A stretch of 64,000 nucleotides of DNA from Streptosporangium becharense (GCF_014204985.1 NZ_JACHMP010000001.1:1302001-1366000); one strand, 5' to 3'; shown: positions 9,801 to 22,189, counted from the stretch's first letter. Made by a program: numbers and translations. Notes: generated by a model from the sequence alone, not told the origin.

Positions 9801-10382
9801 GGCGGTTCCCGCGGCCCAACCGGAGTCGTTCAGCCCTTTGATGGTCAACGACTGATTTTTGAACGCCGAGATATTCAGCTCCGAACCGTCGGGATCACGC
9901 ACCCAGTTATCACCCGCGGTCTGCCCCTTGTTGTTGATGACACGGCCAAATGGCCGGGGGAAGACGTCCGAGACACCGTTCTTCCGTCGATAGAAGGACC
10001 ATTCATCCCCCAACTCAAATCTCATGAAATGGCCGACGACGTCGCCATTGTCATTGATGTCGCTAGCCCAGCTCCAAACAGTGTCGGCGGGGAGCATCTC
10101 GCCGATTTCGATGACGGATCCCTCGGAGAAAAGAACGGGCCGCTGGTGTCTGGTTCCGGCGACCTGGCCCATCTCGTTGATGCCGACCATGCTCATTCTG
10201 GACGCGGGTCCCAGATCGGTGAATTTGACCTCACCCACCGGGGCGGCCGTCTCCGCTTTCCGTGACGGTTCCGGCTCGGGTGCGGCGCGCGCGACTCCGG
10301 GCGGTGCAAGCACGCTCGCCACCGCGACCGACAGCGATATCGCCACCCATTTGACGGAGATGCTTCGCAGAAGTGGGTTCAA
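3864..10382 (-). CDS. Giant secreted HAF-repeat / lipase / PKD-domain protein
   Basis: 2172 residues from a TTG start, fixed by a perfect GGGAGG 7 bases upstream. A Sec signal peptide ends near ARA-APE (about residue 34). HAF-type repeats (INDNGDVVGH-like units) cover about 50-370. An alpha/beta-hydrolase domain follows, with VVLVHGYKS (about 500) and nucleophile elbow AHSMGG (Ser588), resembling a triacylglycerol lipase or esterase. Next come a beta-sandwich region with an acidic GSDDGAADDGVYG motif, a second HAF set (about 1080-1400), a DUF11-like domain (about 1420-1530), a choice-of-anchor-like domain, and several PKD-like domains to about 2050. No sortase motif or C-terminal membrane span is seen, so it is probably released or held by wall interactions. 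The seven-unit HAF sets could form propellers. Function is inferred to be extracellular ester hydrolysis. It is the only gene in its transcript, and the hairpin at 3802 ends it. Confidence 0.85.
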   Translation of the reverse strand: MNPLLRSISVKWVAISLSVAVASVLAPPGVARAAPEPEPSRKAETAAPVGEVKFTDLGPASRMSMVGINEMGQVAGTRHQRPVLFSEGSVIEIGEMLPADTVWSWASDINDNGDVVGHFMRFELGDEWSFYRRKNGVSDVFPRPFGRVINNKGQTAGDNWVRDPDGSELNISAFKNQSLTIKGLNDSGWAAGTADMNPDPDVEDVRAFRARPGERLDVNRDRLNYLYGKSTAAYGINDKGQVAGYGLDANGGYTPLIWEPDGRAIPLDTPYGGWVEEINNAGVGVGDMYWRDPRRGTYWLKPAVFLNGVGYYLNDLKPPGYENLDIQTAWDINESGQIVGLAKKTDAPYPESVEHAFILDLGSPKPVIKSITVETRRYPSEDWVDAAPGIGITDGSPMRITVSVENPASHPMSVQLKFFQAPTMGEKVPGTPLPIEPINLDLDPLETVEVRATWKNAALAWDAGGKPVQHRFVKARLYVGAAQQSYAETTGIQSRPKPVVLVHGYKSDAESSWGKAYRPLKDMHPNMGVFAVGDGQFGDDGGTLNTGTELHPFVETNSLDENVDELAKYIENVRERTGAWQVDVVAHSMGGLITRQYIQSTMPRVTDGRPAVNRMLQMGTPNQGTPCANMVMETAMLTWPYAVPYFPATLENTTFFVRDVFNEKYLNLKGAKASNLVGVGQLVPCVSLRGELPRMGDLIVPRWSAQFIYTDVPTTETMHTSMPESVPDLLSYVKPRLAGMTAGGASALAKASSAPVSAQADDGAAGDTDGMSTFATPSVRAEPGQTVSAPLEVPPGEVLGVTGALPSTVGLVLRDPSGKAVAQYAAGSEAAKQPIQGLSVADPQAGAWKLEVTNTGGEPVTANVGAWVAGNPVKVSVTRAEQSSDEGRVRVVAAVSDDGRPVTGVPVRAILLAADGTRHEVALKDDGGSDDGAADDGVYGAVSEPLADGVHMVLVKADTAKGMRTARDVVEVKKPDLREFELSLSAQPGGSVSASPARDTYRAGTTVTLTATADAGRIPVGWTVDGEERPAGALKIVMDGPHTVVARFGTYTVTELGGAAGRDPSATEAVALNDRGQVAATVTWRDGGQRLQERALRWQGGVFTELGGVECADTDDRACGSRAMGINQAGDVAGYAVASVDGGNQEHAVVFRGDGSVTDLQPGSQGSPGRALDVNDRGQVFGRKDGRWVMWDRGIPGALPDTPPFHAGAGGLGSSGSLAAARINTGGAVAGAYVNDTSLGIPVSWAPAVHRDGATEELPGLAVEGRDCATPLGVGYDINTAGAVVGSWACHRLNSEQHAVVWRDGRPTDLGVGVASAVNDGGLVAGLAQGASKHDPWVPALWLDGETYKLADLLPRPMCPKDLTQTTAPCMGLRWVFDVNSSGQILAQGFVRDRDASGPTRFTEKARSFLLTPTTARADLEVTHSGPAVEPAPGAKATWTATVTNKGDDPATDVRLDVLIPQGVTGATCDTWRGACAAITGGFRNTVKVLEPGWSATVEVTAAVASGTVVGTDLKTEAHGYSLAVPDPERGNDIATATVTVRPLLDKAGIAWAEPVRVGSSSDQVPVKLTNRLGAPMPLRVISADAPFAQTNDCPVELPVGASCTVQVTFSPAQAGAANGKLAFFTGEDAEPTYWLPLTGQGAPANAVPVVQAPSAPLRGTAGRPFTLSVSFTDADTEDTHTAVVLWGGIGPGSAEVKQEAGGGTVEATHTFTEPAQGIAVVQVTDSKGDTGRQTVPFLIEEAAPNAAPTVTAGTDVELSVGEKLQRTVTFTDPDSTSWTATVDYGDGAGPHAATLNGQEFALEHQWDAAGVYPVTVKVKDDGGLEATATFTATVKPIETPNQPPAVTLTGPGTAVEGAVWTTQASFTDADSASWTATVDYGDGKGPGKLEVDGGKLRLDHTPADDGGRTITVAVTDDKGATGTATLAVNVYNAVPAVTLKEPVVAAVVPVGTPMSLNASFTDTGSADSHTAVWTIGGQQVAGAVSETGGTGTVSGSHVFTKAGRYPVSVTVTDDDGGATTADSIDREKTYVIVYDPAKSLVGAGWTTSPAGVCTLNAKCAREGRATFHVAARYRRKDDTPTGELHYNVPGFDLRDTSYTVLAAADRTAILRGTGTVNKTTKVTYEVTAIDTGKPVDRSDRLMIRVWNIDGELIYDNSGKAAPVIGIIRVSD

Positions 10383-10798
10383 GGCACGACCTCCCAGGTC
10401 GAAGGTGCCGCAGGGGAGGACGAGGGCCTACGAGTCGCCGTCGGGCGCCCCGTCCCGAGGCGACACTCCCGGCAAAGCCCGCTGGACCTCGGTCCGGTGG
10501 GCAGGATCACCGATCGCGCTTGCGAAGTTCTTCGACCCACTTATCAAGATCGCTGACGGCGTCCGGGGCCGATGGGCCTGCCGAGTGGCCAGAGCGGCAC
10601 CAGAGCGTGCGCGAACCGTCGACACACGATCACGGTCCGCTACGGGGTGCAGGTCTCGGACACCGCCCCCGGTACGGCCGCCCCGCTTCGCGGTCCCCGC
10701 TCCAGAGGACCCAAGAGCGGTCAAGAACGCGCCAAGACCGGTCGGGCAGCCTATGAACCGTCACCCGCCCGACCGGTTCTCGCAAAGGGTCTTGAAGA
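10383..10798. other. Divergent intergenic region upstream of the GNAT-methyltransferase gene
   Basis: 416 bases, no supported gene. It holds the ribosome site of the leftward lipase gene at one end and, near 10711-10757, a set of direct repeats with a -10-like hexamer that probably forms the promoter of the rightward biosynthetic pair. Confidence 0.55.
10711..10757 (+). promoter_or_regulatory. Candidate SARP-type promoter (CAAGA direct repeats plus -10)
   Basis: Three direct repeats CCAAGAG, TCAAGAA and CCAAGAC start at 10711, 10721 and 10732, i.e. 10 and 11 bp apart. TATGAA at 10752-10757 can serve as the -10, and the last repeat covers the -35 position. Heptamer repeats on one DNA face next to a -10 are the recognised binding layout of SARP activators (OmpR-like fold). 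The gene start is at 10799. This is inference from pattern; no SARP gene is in the window. Confidence 0.45.
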
Positions 10799-12229
10799 AT
10801 GCTCGTCGAAAGCAAAATACAGGCGCGGTGGTTGAGCTGGCGTGAGGCCGGCGAAGACATCCTCGATCTCCGCAGGCGCGTCTTCACGGACGAGCTCGGC
10901 TGGCCGGAGGAATGGATCCGTCACGGCAGGGACGCGGAGGGGCTTCACCTGTGCGCGTTCGCCGACGGGAGGATGGTGGCCGCGATCTCGGCTTACGTCT
11001 ACGAGCCGGAGGCACCCGAACTCGCCTCCGTGAAGCTGCCGGAGATCGACGGACCGACGGTCGAGATCGGCAAGCGCGTCGAACTCCCCTCACACCGCGG
11101 CCACCTCATCAGCGCGCAGATCGGGACCTCGATGCTGCGGCAGATCTGCGAGTCGTTGCGGCCCTCCCGGTTCTTCCTCATCGTCCGGGTGAAGCGTTTC
11201 CGGCACCTCATCGACCGGTACGCGAGAAGACGGTTCGTCTATCACACGGAGATCGGATCGGGCGACGACGCCATCGCCGTGATGAAGGTGGACGGTGAGG
11301 ACGCCCTGGATGAGTTCTACCTCAAGCATCGGGAACTGACCAGGGACGCCTCCGCCGGGGAAGGGGCGATACCGGTCCCCTCCCTCGTCCGTTTCCTGGC
11401 GGACAACGATCGCAGTGATCTTCTGGCGGCGGAGCGTCTCGGCGCGGAGAACAACTACCTCCAGCCGCTGTCCCTCGACACGGAGGCGTCCCGTCTGACG
11501 GCCCAGGGGCGGATGATCCTCGCGGAGCAGCTGCCGCGCCTGGCTTCGGCACCGTTCCCGACGGCACCCGCGTCGCTCCTCGACATCGGGACCGGGACGG
11601 GCGAATACCTGGCGGCGGTGACACGGGAGAACCGGTTCGCCGGATACCGGGTTCACGGCATCGAACCCGTCCCCCACCTGCTCGCGCGCGCCCGTTCGAA
11701 CTTCCCGCAGTTCGAATTCCGCCAGGGCAGCGCGTACCTGACGGGTGAGCCGGACTCCTCGCACGACGTCATCACGGCGAACTTCCTGTTCGTCCATCTT
11801 CGGAGCCCGGACCTGGCCCTGCTCGAAATGCGTCGCGTCCTCAAACCGGGCGGGCTCCTGTACGTCGTGGACGTGGACGACTCGAGCTTCTCCGGCCCGG
11901 AAGTCGCCCAGCGGATGATCGAGAGTTACGACCGCGACTACATCGGCGACCGCGTCGTCATGAAGGACCTTCCCGGACGCGCCGGGGAGTTCGGTTTCCG
12001 GCTCCTCGACCGCTTCCGCACGAGGCTTCGCAACACCGGGGACCGCGAACCGCTTCCCGGCCGGGACGAGATCCGCCTCGGGGTGGCGGAGGCGTGGAGT
12101 CTGCTGTCCTTCGTACGCTCCCAGCCCGGCATCGAGCCGCTCTTCCAGGAGGCCCGGGAGCACTGTTTCGGCAGCGGCTGCGAGATCAGCATGAATCTCG
12201 AAACCCAGGTCTACCGGTTGGCCCCCTGA
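10799..12229 (+). CDS. GNAT/acyl-synthase-like domain fused to SAM methyltransferase
   Basis: 476 residues. The N-terminal part (about 1-165) shows the GNAT/LuxI-like layout: RRRVFTDELGW (26-36), HLCAFADGRMVAAISAYVY (50-68), then VEIGKRVELPSHRG with the RG loop that binds the acyl carrier. A linker of about 65 residues leads to a class I methyltransferase (about 235-476) with motif I LLDIGTGTGEY (260-270), an acidic VHGIEP end of beta2, and LKPGGLLYVVDVDD after motif III. I infer N- or O-acyl transfer from an acyl-ACP or acyl-CoA together with methylation of the acceptor or product. The iterative PKS 329 bases downstream lacks a release domain, so this enzyme is a candidate off-loader. The acceptor is unknown. 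The domain calls are good; the joint function is inference. Confidence 0.75.
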   Translation: MLVESKIQARWLSWREAGEDILDLRRRVFTDELGWPEEWIRHGRDAEGLHLCAFADGRMVAAISAYVYEPEAPELASVKLPEIDGPTVEIGKRVELPSHRGHLISAQIGTSMLRQICESLRPSRFFLIVRVKRFRHLIDRYARRRFVYHTEIGSGDDAIAVMKVDGEDALDEFYLKHRELTRDASAGEGAIPVPSLVRFLADNDRSDLLAAERLGAENNYLQPLSLDTEASRLTAQGRMILAEQLPRLASAPFPTAPASLLDIGTGTGEYLAAVTRENRFAGYRVHGIEPVPHLLARARSNFPQFEFRQGSAYLTGEPDSSHDVITANFLFVHLRSPDLALLEMRRVLKPGGLLYVVDVDDSSFSGPEVAQRMIESYDRDYIGDRVVMKDLPGRAGEFGFRLLDRFRTRLRNTGDREPLPGRDEIRLGVAEAWSLLSFVRSQPGIEPLFQEAREHCFGSGCEISMNLETQVYRLAP

Positions 12230-12558
12230 GGAGAGGAGGTCGAGTCGCCACCGCGGCCCCCAAAGCGGAGATCGTCGAGGTCCTCCGGGAAGAGCGCCGG
12301 AACCGGCCGACGCGAGGAGCGGGAACCGGGCGGAGCGGTGCGGCGGCCGGGCGACCCAAGACCGATACAGCGATCCACAAGTAGCCGATGGCAGTGTGCG
12401 TGTTGTCCGGCGGCGACCCGGGGAGTCCCCACCGGTTCTGCGCCGGACGGATAAGAGGGCTGCCCTGGAGGGTTCCGCACCTGTCGGCCCGCGGTGTTCA
12501 ACAGACACCACTCCGTCAGCCCCCGCACTGGAAACCGCCCGAGAGGGGCCGCACCGTC
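12230..12558. other. Spacer between GNAT-methyltransferase and iterative PKS genes
   Basis: 329 bases without a supported gene or a clear terminator. A GAGGAGAGGAGG purine run just after the upstream stop is not followed by a good start codon. The two genes may share a transcript, or the PKS may have its own promoter here; the sequence does not decide. Confidence 0.4.
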
Positions 12559-17902
<5,344 letters not shown>

Positions 17903-17904
<2 letters not shown>

Positions 17905-17946
17905 CGACCTCCCGTGCGGCCCGCACGGGCCGCACGGGAGGTCGTC
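17903..17946. terminator. 20-bp perfect hairpin at convergent junction
   Basis: Arms 17903-17922 and 17927-17946 pair without mismatch around the four-base loop GCAC. The hairpin begins inside the stop codon of the iterative PKS and ends 8 bases before the stop of pabC coming the other way. It should act as a bidirectional terminator that insulates the two transcripts. Confidence 0.85.
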
Positions 17947-17954
17947 CGGCCCGC

Positions 17955-18785
17955 TCAGGGGTCGAGGTCGGCCGCCGCACGCTCGGCGAAGACCCGCATC
18001 GCCTTGGCCGTGACCGGGCCGGGCGCGGCCGGGAGCACGGTCTGGTCGACGGCGCGGATCGGCTGGACATCCCGGGTGGTGGAGGTCAGGAACGCCTCCT
18101 CGGCCTCGTACAGGGCCGACAGCGGGACGTCCTCCTCCACTCCCCCGCACCACTGGAGCGTCAGGCCGCGGGTGACCCCGGCCAGGCAGCCGGAGGCGAG
18201 TGTGGGGGTGACCAGGCGGCCGTCGCGGACGATGAAGATGTTGCTGCCGGTGCCCTCGCACAGGTCGCCCGCGACGTTGCCGAAGATCGCCTCACCGCCG
18301 CCCCTGGCCTTGGCGTGGAACAGGGCCTTGGCGTTCTCGGCGTAGGAGGTGCTCTTCACCCCGGCGAGCGCGCCGCGCTCGTTGCGCGGCCACGGCACGA
18401 CGGTGACGTCGGCGGTGGCCGGGAACGGCTTCTGCTCGGCGACGATCACCATGGCAGTGCAGCCCTGGTCGCCCCGGTCGGAGCCGAGCGGCCCCGGGCC
18501 GCTGGTGTAGGTGATCCGGATGCGGCCCAGCGGCCACGCGGGCGCCTCGGCCAGGCAGGCGCGCACACCGGCGATGATCTCCTCGACGTCCGGCTCCGGC
18601 AGGTCCAGCCGCTGCGCCGAGAGCCTGAGCCGGTCGAGGTGGCGGGTGAGCGCGAAAGGGACGCCGTTGACGCACTTGACGGTCTCGAACACCCCGTCCC
18701 CGACCATCAGGCCGTGGTCGAACACCGAGACGGTGGCCTGATCTGGAGGGATCAGCGCACCGTTGACCCATACGGGTACTTTCAT
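17955..18785 (-). CDS. pabC: Aminodeoxychorismate lyase / class IV aminotransferase
   Basis: 276 residues, a PLP fold-type IV enzyme. The PLP lysine is Lys144 in GVKSTSYAENA, and the conserved GDGVFET (29-35) and EGTGSNIFIV blocks are present. In the pabB-pabC pairing it would remove pyruvate from 4-amino-4-deoxychorismate to give p-aminobenzoate for folate. The start is ATG 18785, which overlaps the pabB stop as ATGA, so translation is coupled. Branched-chain or D-amino-acid aminotransferase activity cannot be excluded from the fold alone, but the neighbour decides for PabC. It converges on the iterative PKS and is probably unrelated to it. Confidence 0.85.
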   Translation of the reverse strand: MKVPVWVNGALIPPDQATVSVFDHGLMVGDGVFETVKCVNGVPFALTRHLDRLRLSAQRLDLPEPDVEEIIAGVRACLAEAPAWPLGRIRITYTSGPGPLGSDRGDQGCTAMVIVAEQKPFPATADVTVVPWPRNERGALAGVKSTSYAENAKALFHAKARGGGEAIFGNVAGDLCEGTGSNIFIVRDGRLVTPTLASGCLAGVTRGLTLQWCGGVEEDVPLSALYEAEEAFLTSTTRDVQPIRAVDQTVLPAAPGPVTAKAMRVFAERAAADLDP

Positions 18786-19801
18786 GTAACTCCTTCTGAA
18801 CCAGACGTGGAAGCCAGCGTGATGAGCCGGGAGGCCTTCAGCTCGGTCTCGTGCCACTCGCGCCGAGGGTCGCTGCCCCAGGTTATGCCCGCGCCCGTGC
18901 CGAAGCGGATCTCCCCGCAGGAGAACCAGAACGTGCGGATCCCCACGGCCAGCGACGCCCGGCGCCGGTCGGCGTCCACCCAGCCCACGGCTCCACAGTA
19001 GGGTCCGCGGGGCTCGGGTTCGAGCTCATCGATGATGCGCAGGGCCGAGGATTTCGGGGCGCCGGTCACCGACCCCGGCGGGAAGGTCGCGGCGAACAGC
19101 TCCGGCCACCCGGCCCCGGGCGCCAGGCGTGCCCGGACGGTGGAGACGAGGTGGACGAGACCGGGGTGCTCCTCCACCTCGCACAGCGCGGGCACGCTCA
19201 CCGAGCCGACCTCCGCGACCCGGCCCAGGTCGTTGCGGACCAGGTCGACGATCATCACGTTCTCGGCGTAGTCCTTCTCCATCAGGTCGGCCACGGTGGC
19301 CCCGGTCCCCTTGATCGGCCGGGACTCCACGACGTCGCCGTCCCTGGAGAGGTAGAGCTCCGGGGAGGCCGAGACCACCCCCAGGCCCGGCAGGCTCACC
19401 GTGGCGGCGTAGGGGGCGGGATTGCCCTCGGCCAGCCGCGCGGCGAGCGCCCGCGGGTCGGGCTCGGTGCCCTCCGGCAGCGGCGCGCTCAGCACCCGGC
19501 ACAGGTTGGCCTGGTAGACGTCGCCGCGCTCGATGTAGGCGCGGATGCGCCGCACCCCGTCCTCGTAGGCGTCCCGGTCGAGTGAGCTGCGCCACGCCGA
19601 CCGGTGCGGGCCGCGCCAGGGACCACGTGGCGCGGGCAACGGCGCCCGGCGGACGTCGCCGAACCTGGCGCACGTCACCTTGCCCTCGTAGTCGGCCACG
19701 ACGGCCCACCATCCCTCACCGTCGAGCGCGGCCAGGTCGGTGGTCACGTCACGCAGCCCGGTGGCCAGATATCCGGTGACATGCGCGAATGAGTCATGCA
19801 C
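18782..19801 (-). CDS. pabB: Aminodeoxychorismate synthase component I (chorismate-binding)
   Basis: 339 residues, shorter than the approximately 450 of E. coli PabB because the N-terminal subdomain is reduced; the catalytic chorismate-binding half is complete. Lys164 in RPIKGT is the PabB-type lysine (anthranilate synthases have PIAGT). Also seen are NVMIVDLVRNDLGR, FPPGSVTGAPK and the C-terminal FGTGAGITWGSD. It aminates chorismate using ammonia from a glutaminase subunit, which is not encoded beside it. It overlaps pabC by four bases. No strong ribosome site is seen before the ATG. Confidence 0.87.
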   Translation of the reverse strand: MHDSFAHVTGYLATGLRDVTTDLAALDGEGWWAVVADYEGKVTCARFGDVRRAPLPAPRGPWRGPHRSAWRSSLDRDAYEDGVRRIRAYIERGDVYQANLCRVLSAPLPEGTEPDPRALAARLAEGNPAPYAATVSLPGLGVVSASPELYLSRDGDVVESRPIKGTGATVADLMEKDYAENVMIVDLVRNDLGRVAEVGSVSVPALCEVEEHPGLVHLVSTVRARLAPGAGWPELFAATFPPGSVTGAPKSSALRIIDELEPEPRGPYCGAVGWVDADRRRASLAVGIRTFWFSCGEIRFGTGAGITWGSDPRREWHETELKASRLITLASTSGSEGVT

Positions 19802-19983
19802 GCGCCTATTGTCCCGCCACGCCGGTCAGGAGACGCACCGGAGTGCGGGCCGGCCGGGGTCCGGCCCGCGGGCGTGGCGGTTCCCACCGGCGGGCCGGTG
19901 ACCTGGGACGACGGTCCGCGGGCGCGGCAGGTCACGCCCACGGGCGCCGGTGGCCGGGGAGGACTGCGAGCGGGCTCAGCAGG

Positions 19984-21531
19984 TCACGCCAGCGGGCCGG
20001 TGACCGTCTCGGCGGCGGCGACGACCCCGCCCGAGGCGACCAGCTGGACCGCCGCCTCGATCTCCGGGGCGAGGAAACGGTCCGGCCCCGGACCGGAGAC
20101 GGCCTGCCGCAGCGCGGCCGTCACAGCCCCGGTCGCCGGGGCGGGGCGGAGCGGGGAACGCAGGTCGAGGGCCCGCGCCGCGGTGAGGATCTCCACCGCG
20201 AGCACCCGGGTCAGGCCGTCCACGGCGCGGCGCAGCTTGCGCGCCGCCGACCAGCCCATGGAGACGTGGTCCTCCTGCATGGCGGAGCTGGGAATGGAGT
20301 CGACGCTCGCGGGCGCGGCCAGGCGCTTGAGCTCGGAGACGATCGCGGCCTGGGTGTACTGGGCGATCATGTGCCCCGAGTCGACCCCGGGATCGTCGGC
20401 GAGGAAGGCGGGCAGGCCGTGGCTGCGGGCCACGTCCAGCATGCGGTCGGTGCGGCGCTCGGAGATGCTCGCCATGTCCGCGGCCGCGATGGCGAGGAAG
20501 TCGAGCACGTAGCCGACGGGGGCACCGTGGAAGTTGCCGTTGGACTCCACCCGGCCGTCGGCCAGGACCACCGGGTTGTCGATCGCCGAGACGAGCTCCC
20601 GGCCGGCGACCGCGGCGGCGTGCGCGAGGGTGTCGCGGGCGGCGCCGGCCACCTGCGGGGCACACCGCAGCGAGTAGGCGTCCTGGACGCGGGTGCAGGT
20701 GCCGTCCCGGTGGGACTCCATGATCTGCGAGTCGCGCAGCAGTGCCCGCAGGTTGGCGGCGCTGGCCGCCTGGCCCGGGTGCGGTCGCAGGGCCTGCAGG
20801 TCGGCGGCGAAGACCCGGTCGGTGCCGAGCAGCGCCTCCACGCTCATGGCCGCACCGACGTCGGCGGTGGTGAACAGCCGGGCGAGGTCGTCCATGGCCA
20901 GGATCAGCATCCCCAGCATGCCGTCGGTGCCGTTGATGAGCGCGAGCCCCTCCTTGGCCGCGAGCTCGACGGGCTCGACGCCCGCCCGCTTGAGCGCCTC
21001 CGCCGCGTCGACGCGGTCGCCCGCCGCGTCGCGGACGACACCCTCACCCATGATCGTGAGGGCCACGTGCGAGAGCGGGGCCAGGTCGCCGGAGCAGCCC
21101 AGGCTGCCGTACTCGTGCACGACCGGGGTGATGCCCGCGTTGAGCAGGCTCTGCAACACCTTGGCCGTCTGCGGGCGGACCCCCGTGTGGCCGGTGGCCA
21201 GGGTGCGCAGGCGCAGCAGCATGAGCGCCCGGACGACCTCGACCTCCACCTCCGGGCCCGATCCGGCCGCGTGCGAGCGGACCAGGGAGCGTTGCAGCTG
21301 CGCGCGGAGCGACGGGTCGATGTGCCGGGTGGCGAGGGCACCGAACCCGGTCGAAACGCCGTAGGCGGGGACGGGGCTCTCGGCGAGCTCGTCCACCCGG
21401 GTCCGGGCGGCGGCCATGGCGGCCACCGCGTCGTCGGTGAGACGGACGGGGGCGCCGTGCCTGGCCACCCTGACGACCTCGTCGAAGCTCAGCGGCTCCG
21501 GCCCGATGTTCACGACCTCGTTGTCGCGCAT
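19984..21531 (-). CDS. hutH: Histidine ammonia-lyase
   Basis: 515 residues, full length for the family. The MIO prosthetic group should form from Cys146-Ser147-Gly148 in GSLGCSGDLAPLSH; Cys in place of the common Ala is what I expect for actinomycete HutH. Other marks are YGVSTGFGAL (active-site Tyr loop), RSHAAGSG with the histidine of HAL-type enzymes, and the C-terminal MQEDHVSMGW. It deaminates histidine to urocanate, the first step of histidine degradation. No other hut gene is nearby. The ATG has GAGAG about 8 bases upstream. A tyrosine or phenylalanine lyase is less likely because of the RSH motif. Confidence 0.9.
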   Translation of the reverse strand: MRDNEVVNIGPEPLSFDEVVRVARHGAPVRLTDDAVAAMAAARTRVDELAESPVPAYGVSTGFGALATRHIDPSLRAQLQRSLVRSHAAGSGPEVEVEVVRALMLLRLRTLATGHTGVRPQTAKVLQSLLNAGITPVVHEYGSLGCSGDLAPLSHVALTIMGEGVVRDAAGDRVDAAEALKRAGVEPVELAAKEGLALINGTDGMLGMLILAMDDLARLFTTADVGAAMSVEALLGTDRVFAADLQALRPHPGQAASAANLRALLRDSQIMESHRDGTCTRVQDAYSLRCAPQVAGAARDTLAHAAAVAGRELVSAIDNPVVLADGRVESNGNFHGAPVGYVLDFLAIAAADMASISERRTDRMLDVARSHGLPAFLADDPGVDSGHMIAQYTQAAIVSELKRLAAPASVDSIPSSAMQEDHVSMGWSAARKLRRAVDGLTRVLAVEILTAARALDLRSPLRPAPATGAVTAALRQAVSGPGPDRFLAPEIEAAVQLVASGGVVAAAETVTGPLA

Positions 21532-21682
21532 GGTGTCACTCTCTCGCGTAGTCGAGCATGGGTAACTGGTACCCCCCGGGTTGGCCCCTTACATCACAAG
21601 ATACCCGGGTATTCGGTTTGGGGAGTCGCCGGGGATTCGCTAGAGTTCTCACAGTGAGTCCGGGGCGATCCCGGAGACACAC

Positions 21683-21754
21683 GCGGAAGTGGCTCAGTGG
21701 TAGAGCATCACCTTGCCAAGGTGAGGGTCGCGGGTTCGAATCCCGTCTTCCGCT
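21683..21754 (+). tRNA. tRNA-Gly (anticodon GCC)
   Basis: 72 bases with acceptor stem GCGGAAG/CTTCCGC, anticodon loop TTGCCAA and T arm GCGGGTTCGAATCCCGT. The discriminator is U. CCA is not encoded. First of three tRNAs in the same direction. Confidence 0.98.
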
Positions 21755-21779
21755 CGGAAAGGGGCTACGGCCCTCACTC

Positions 21780-21850
21780 GGTGGAGTGGCCGAGAGGCGA
21801 GGCAACGGCCTGCAAAGCCGTGTACACGGGTTCAAATCCCGTCTCCACCT
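21780..21850 (+). tRNA. tRNA-Cys (anticodon GCA)
   Basis: 71 bases with acceptor GGTGGAG/CTCCACC, anticodon loop CTGCAAA and discriminator U, the identity base for cysteine. It is 25 bases after tRNA-Gly and probably shares its transcript. Confidence 0.98.
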
Positions 21851-21864
21851 CTGGTTTTCAGCGA

Positions 21865-21936
21865 GGACGATTAGCTCAGCGGGAGAGCGCTTCCCTGACA
21901 CGGAAGAGGTCACTGGTTCAATCCCAGTATCGTCCA
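21865..21936 (+). tRNA. tRNA-Val (anticodon GAC)
   Basis: 72 bases with acceptor GGACGAT/ATCGTCC, anticodon loop CTGACAC and discriminator A. Unlike the other tRNAs here it is followed directly by CCA (21937-21939). tRNA genes of this kind are common integration sites, and the accessory genes downstream fit that. Confidence 0.98.
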
Positions 21937-22110
21937 CCAGGCTCCTTGGCAGACCAGGTCTGACCTGGTCAAGCAGGAGGCAAAGCCCCAGCTCACGGCG
22001 CATGCCGAGAGACTGGGGCTTCTTGTTGTTCCGGGTTGATCATCGATGTTGTCAGCACCGGTGCTGACGTTGTGCTGACCCGTCGGCGCACCCATGCCTG
22101 AGTAGGGGGA
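21910..22110 (-). pseudogene. Possible 3' tail of a lost tRNA-targeting integrase
   Basis: The open frame reads leftward into the tRNA-Val and ends inside it, with a low-complexity, Thr/Ser/Asp-rich stretch (GQHNVSTGADNIDDQP) and a Trp-rich end produced by the tRNA. Actinomycete integrases that insert at tRNA genes often end this way. There is no tyrosine- or serine-recombinase core: the frame stops only six codons upstream of its first ATG. It may equally be chance coding, so the call is weak. Confidence 0.3.
21952..22021 (+). terminator. Hairpins ending the tRNA Gly-Cys-Val transcript
   Basis: A first 8-bp hairpin (GACCAGGT/ACCTGGTC, 21952-21970) is followed by a longer stem AAGCCCCAG/CTGGGGCTT (21983-22021) containing a nested CTC..GGC/GCC..GAG stem. 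It is followed by TTGTTGTT. The second is a good intrinsic terminator; the first could be part of an attachment site. Confidence 0.7.
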
Positions 22111-22166
22111 TCACATGGTTTGCTGAACCGCTTGACGGCACTACAACCTCCGGTCAGGCTCGCGTG

Positions 22167-22189
22167 TGTGCAAGTCCGCGCACATTCGC
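22167..22189 (+). promoter_or_regulatory. Repeated TGCAAGT motif, copy 1
   Basis: TGTGCAAGTCCGCGCACATTC lies 17 bases upstream of the first island gene and matches, at about 15 of 23 positions, a second copy before the fourth island gene (23796-23818). The two copies in front of two gene sets flanking an HTH regulator gene suggest its operator. Confidence 0.4.

Noticed and set aside
10428-10724. 98-codon - strand frame between the lipase and GNAT genes
   Set aside because: No ribosome site, Arg/Gly-rich composition, and it overlaps the predicted promoter repeats.
17955-19801. pabB-pabC as part of the iterative PKS pathway (aminobenzoate starter)
   Set aside because: They are convergent with the PKS, separated by a strong terminator, and form the ordinary folate pair; no aryl-CoA ligase or loading domain supports such a starter.
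19984-21531. Ammonia-lyase as a supplier of a cinnamate or beta-amino acid starter
   Set aside because: The motifs are those of histidine ammonia-lyase, and the gene lies far from the macrolactam PKS with unrelated genes between; aminomutase features are not evident.
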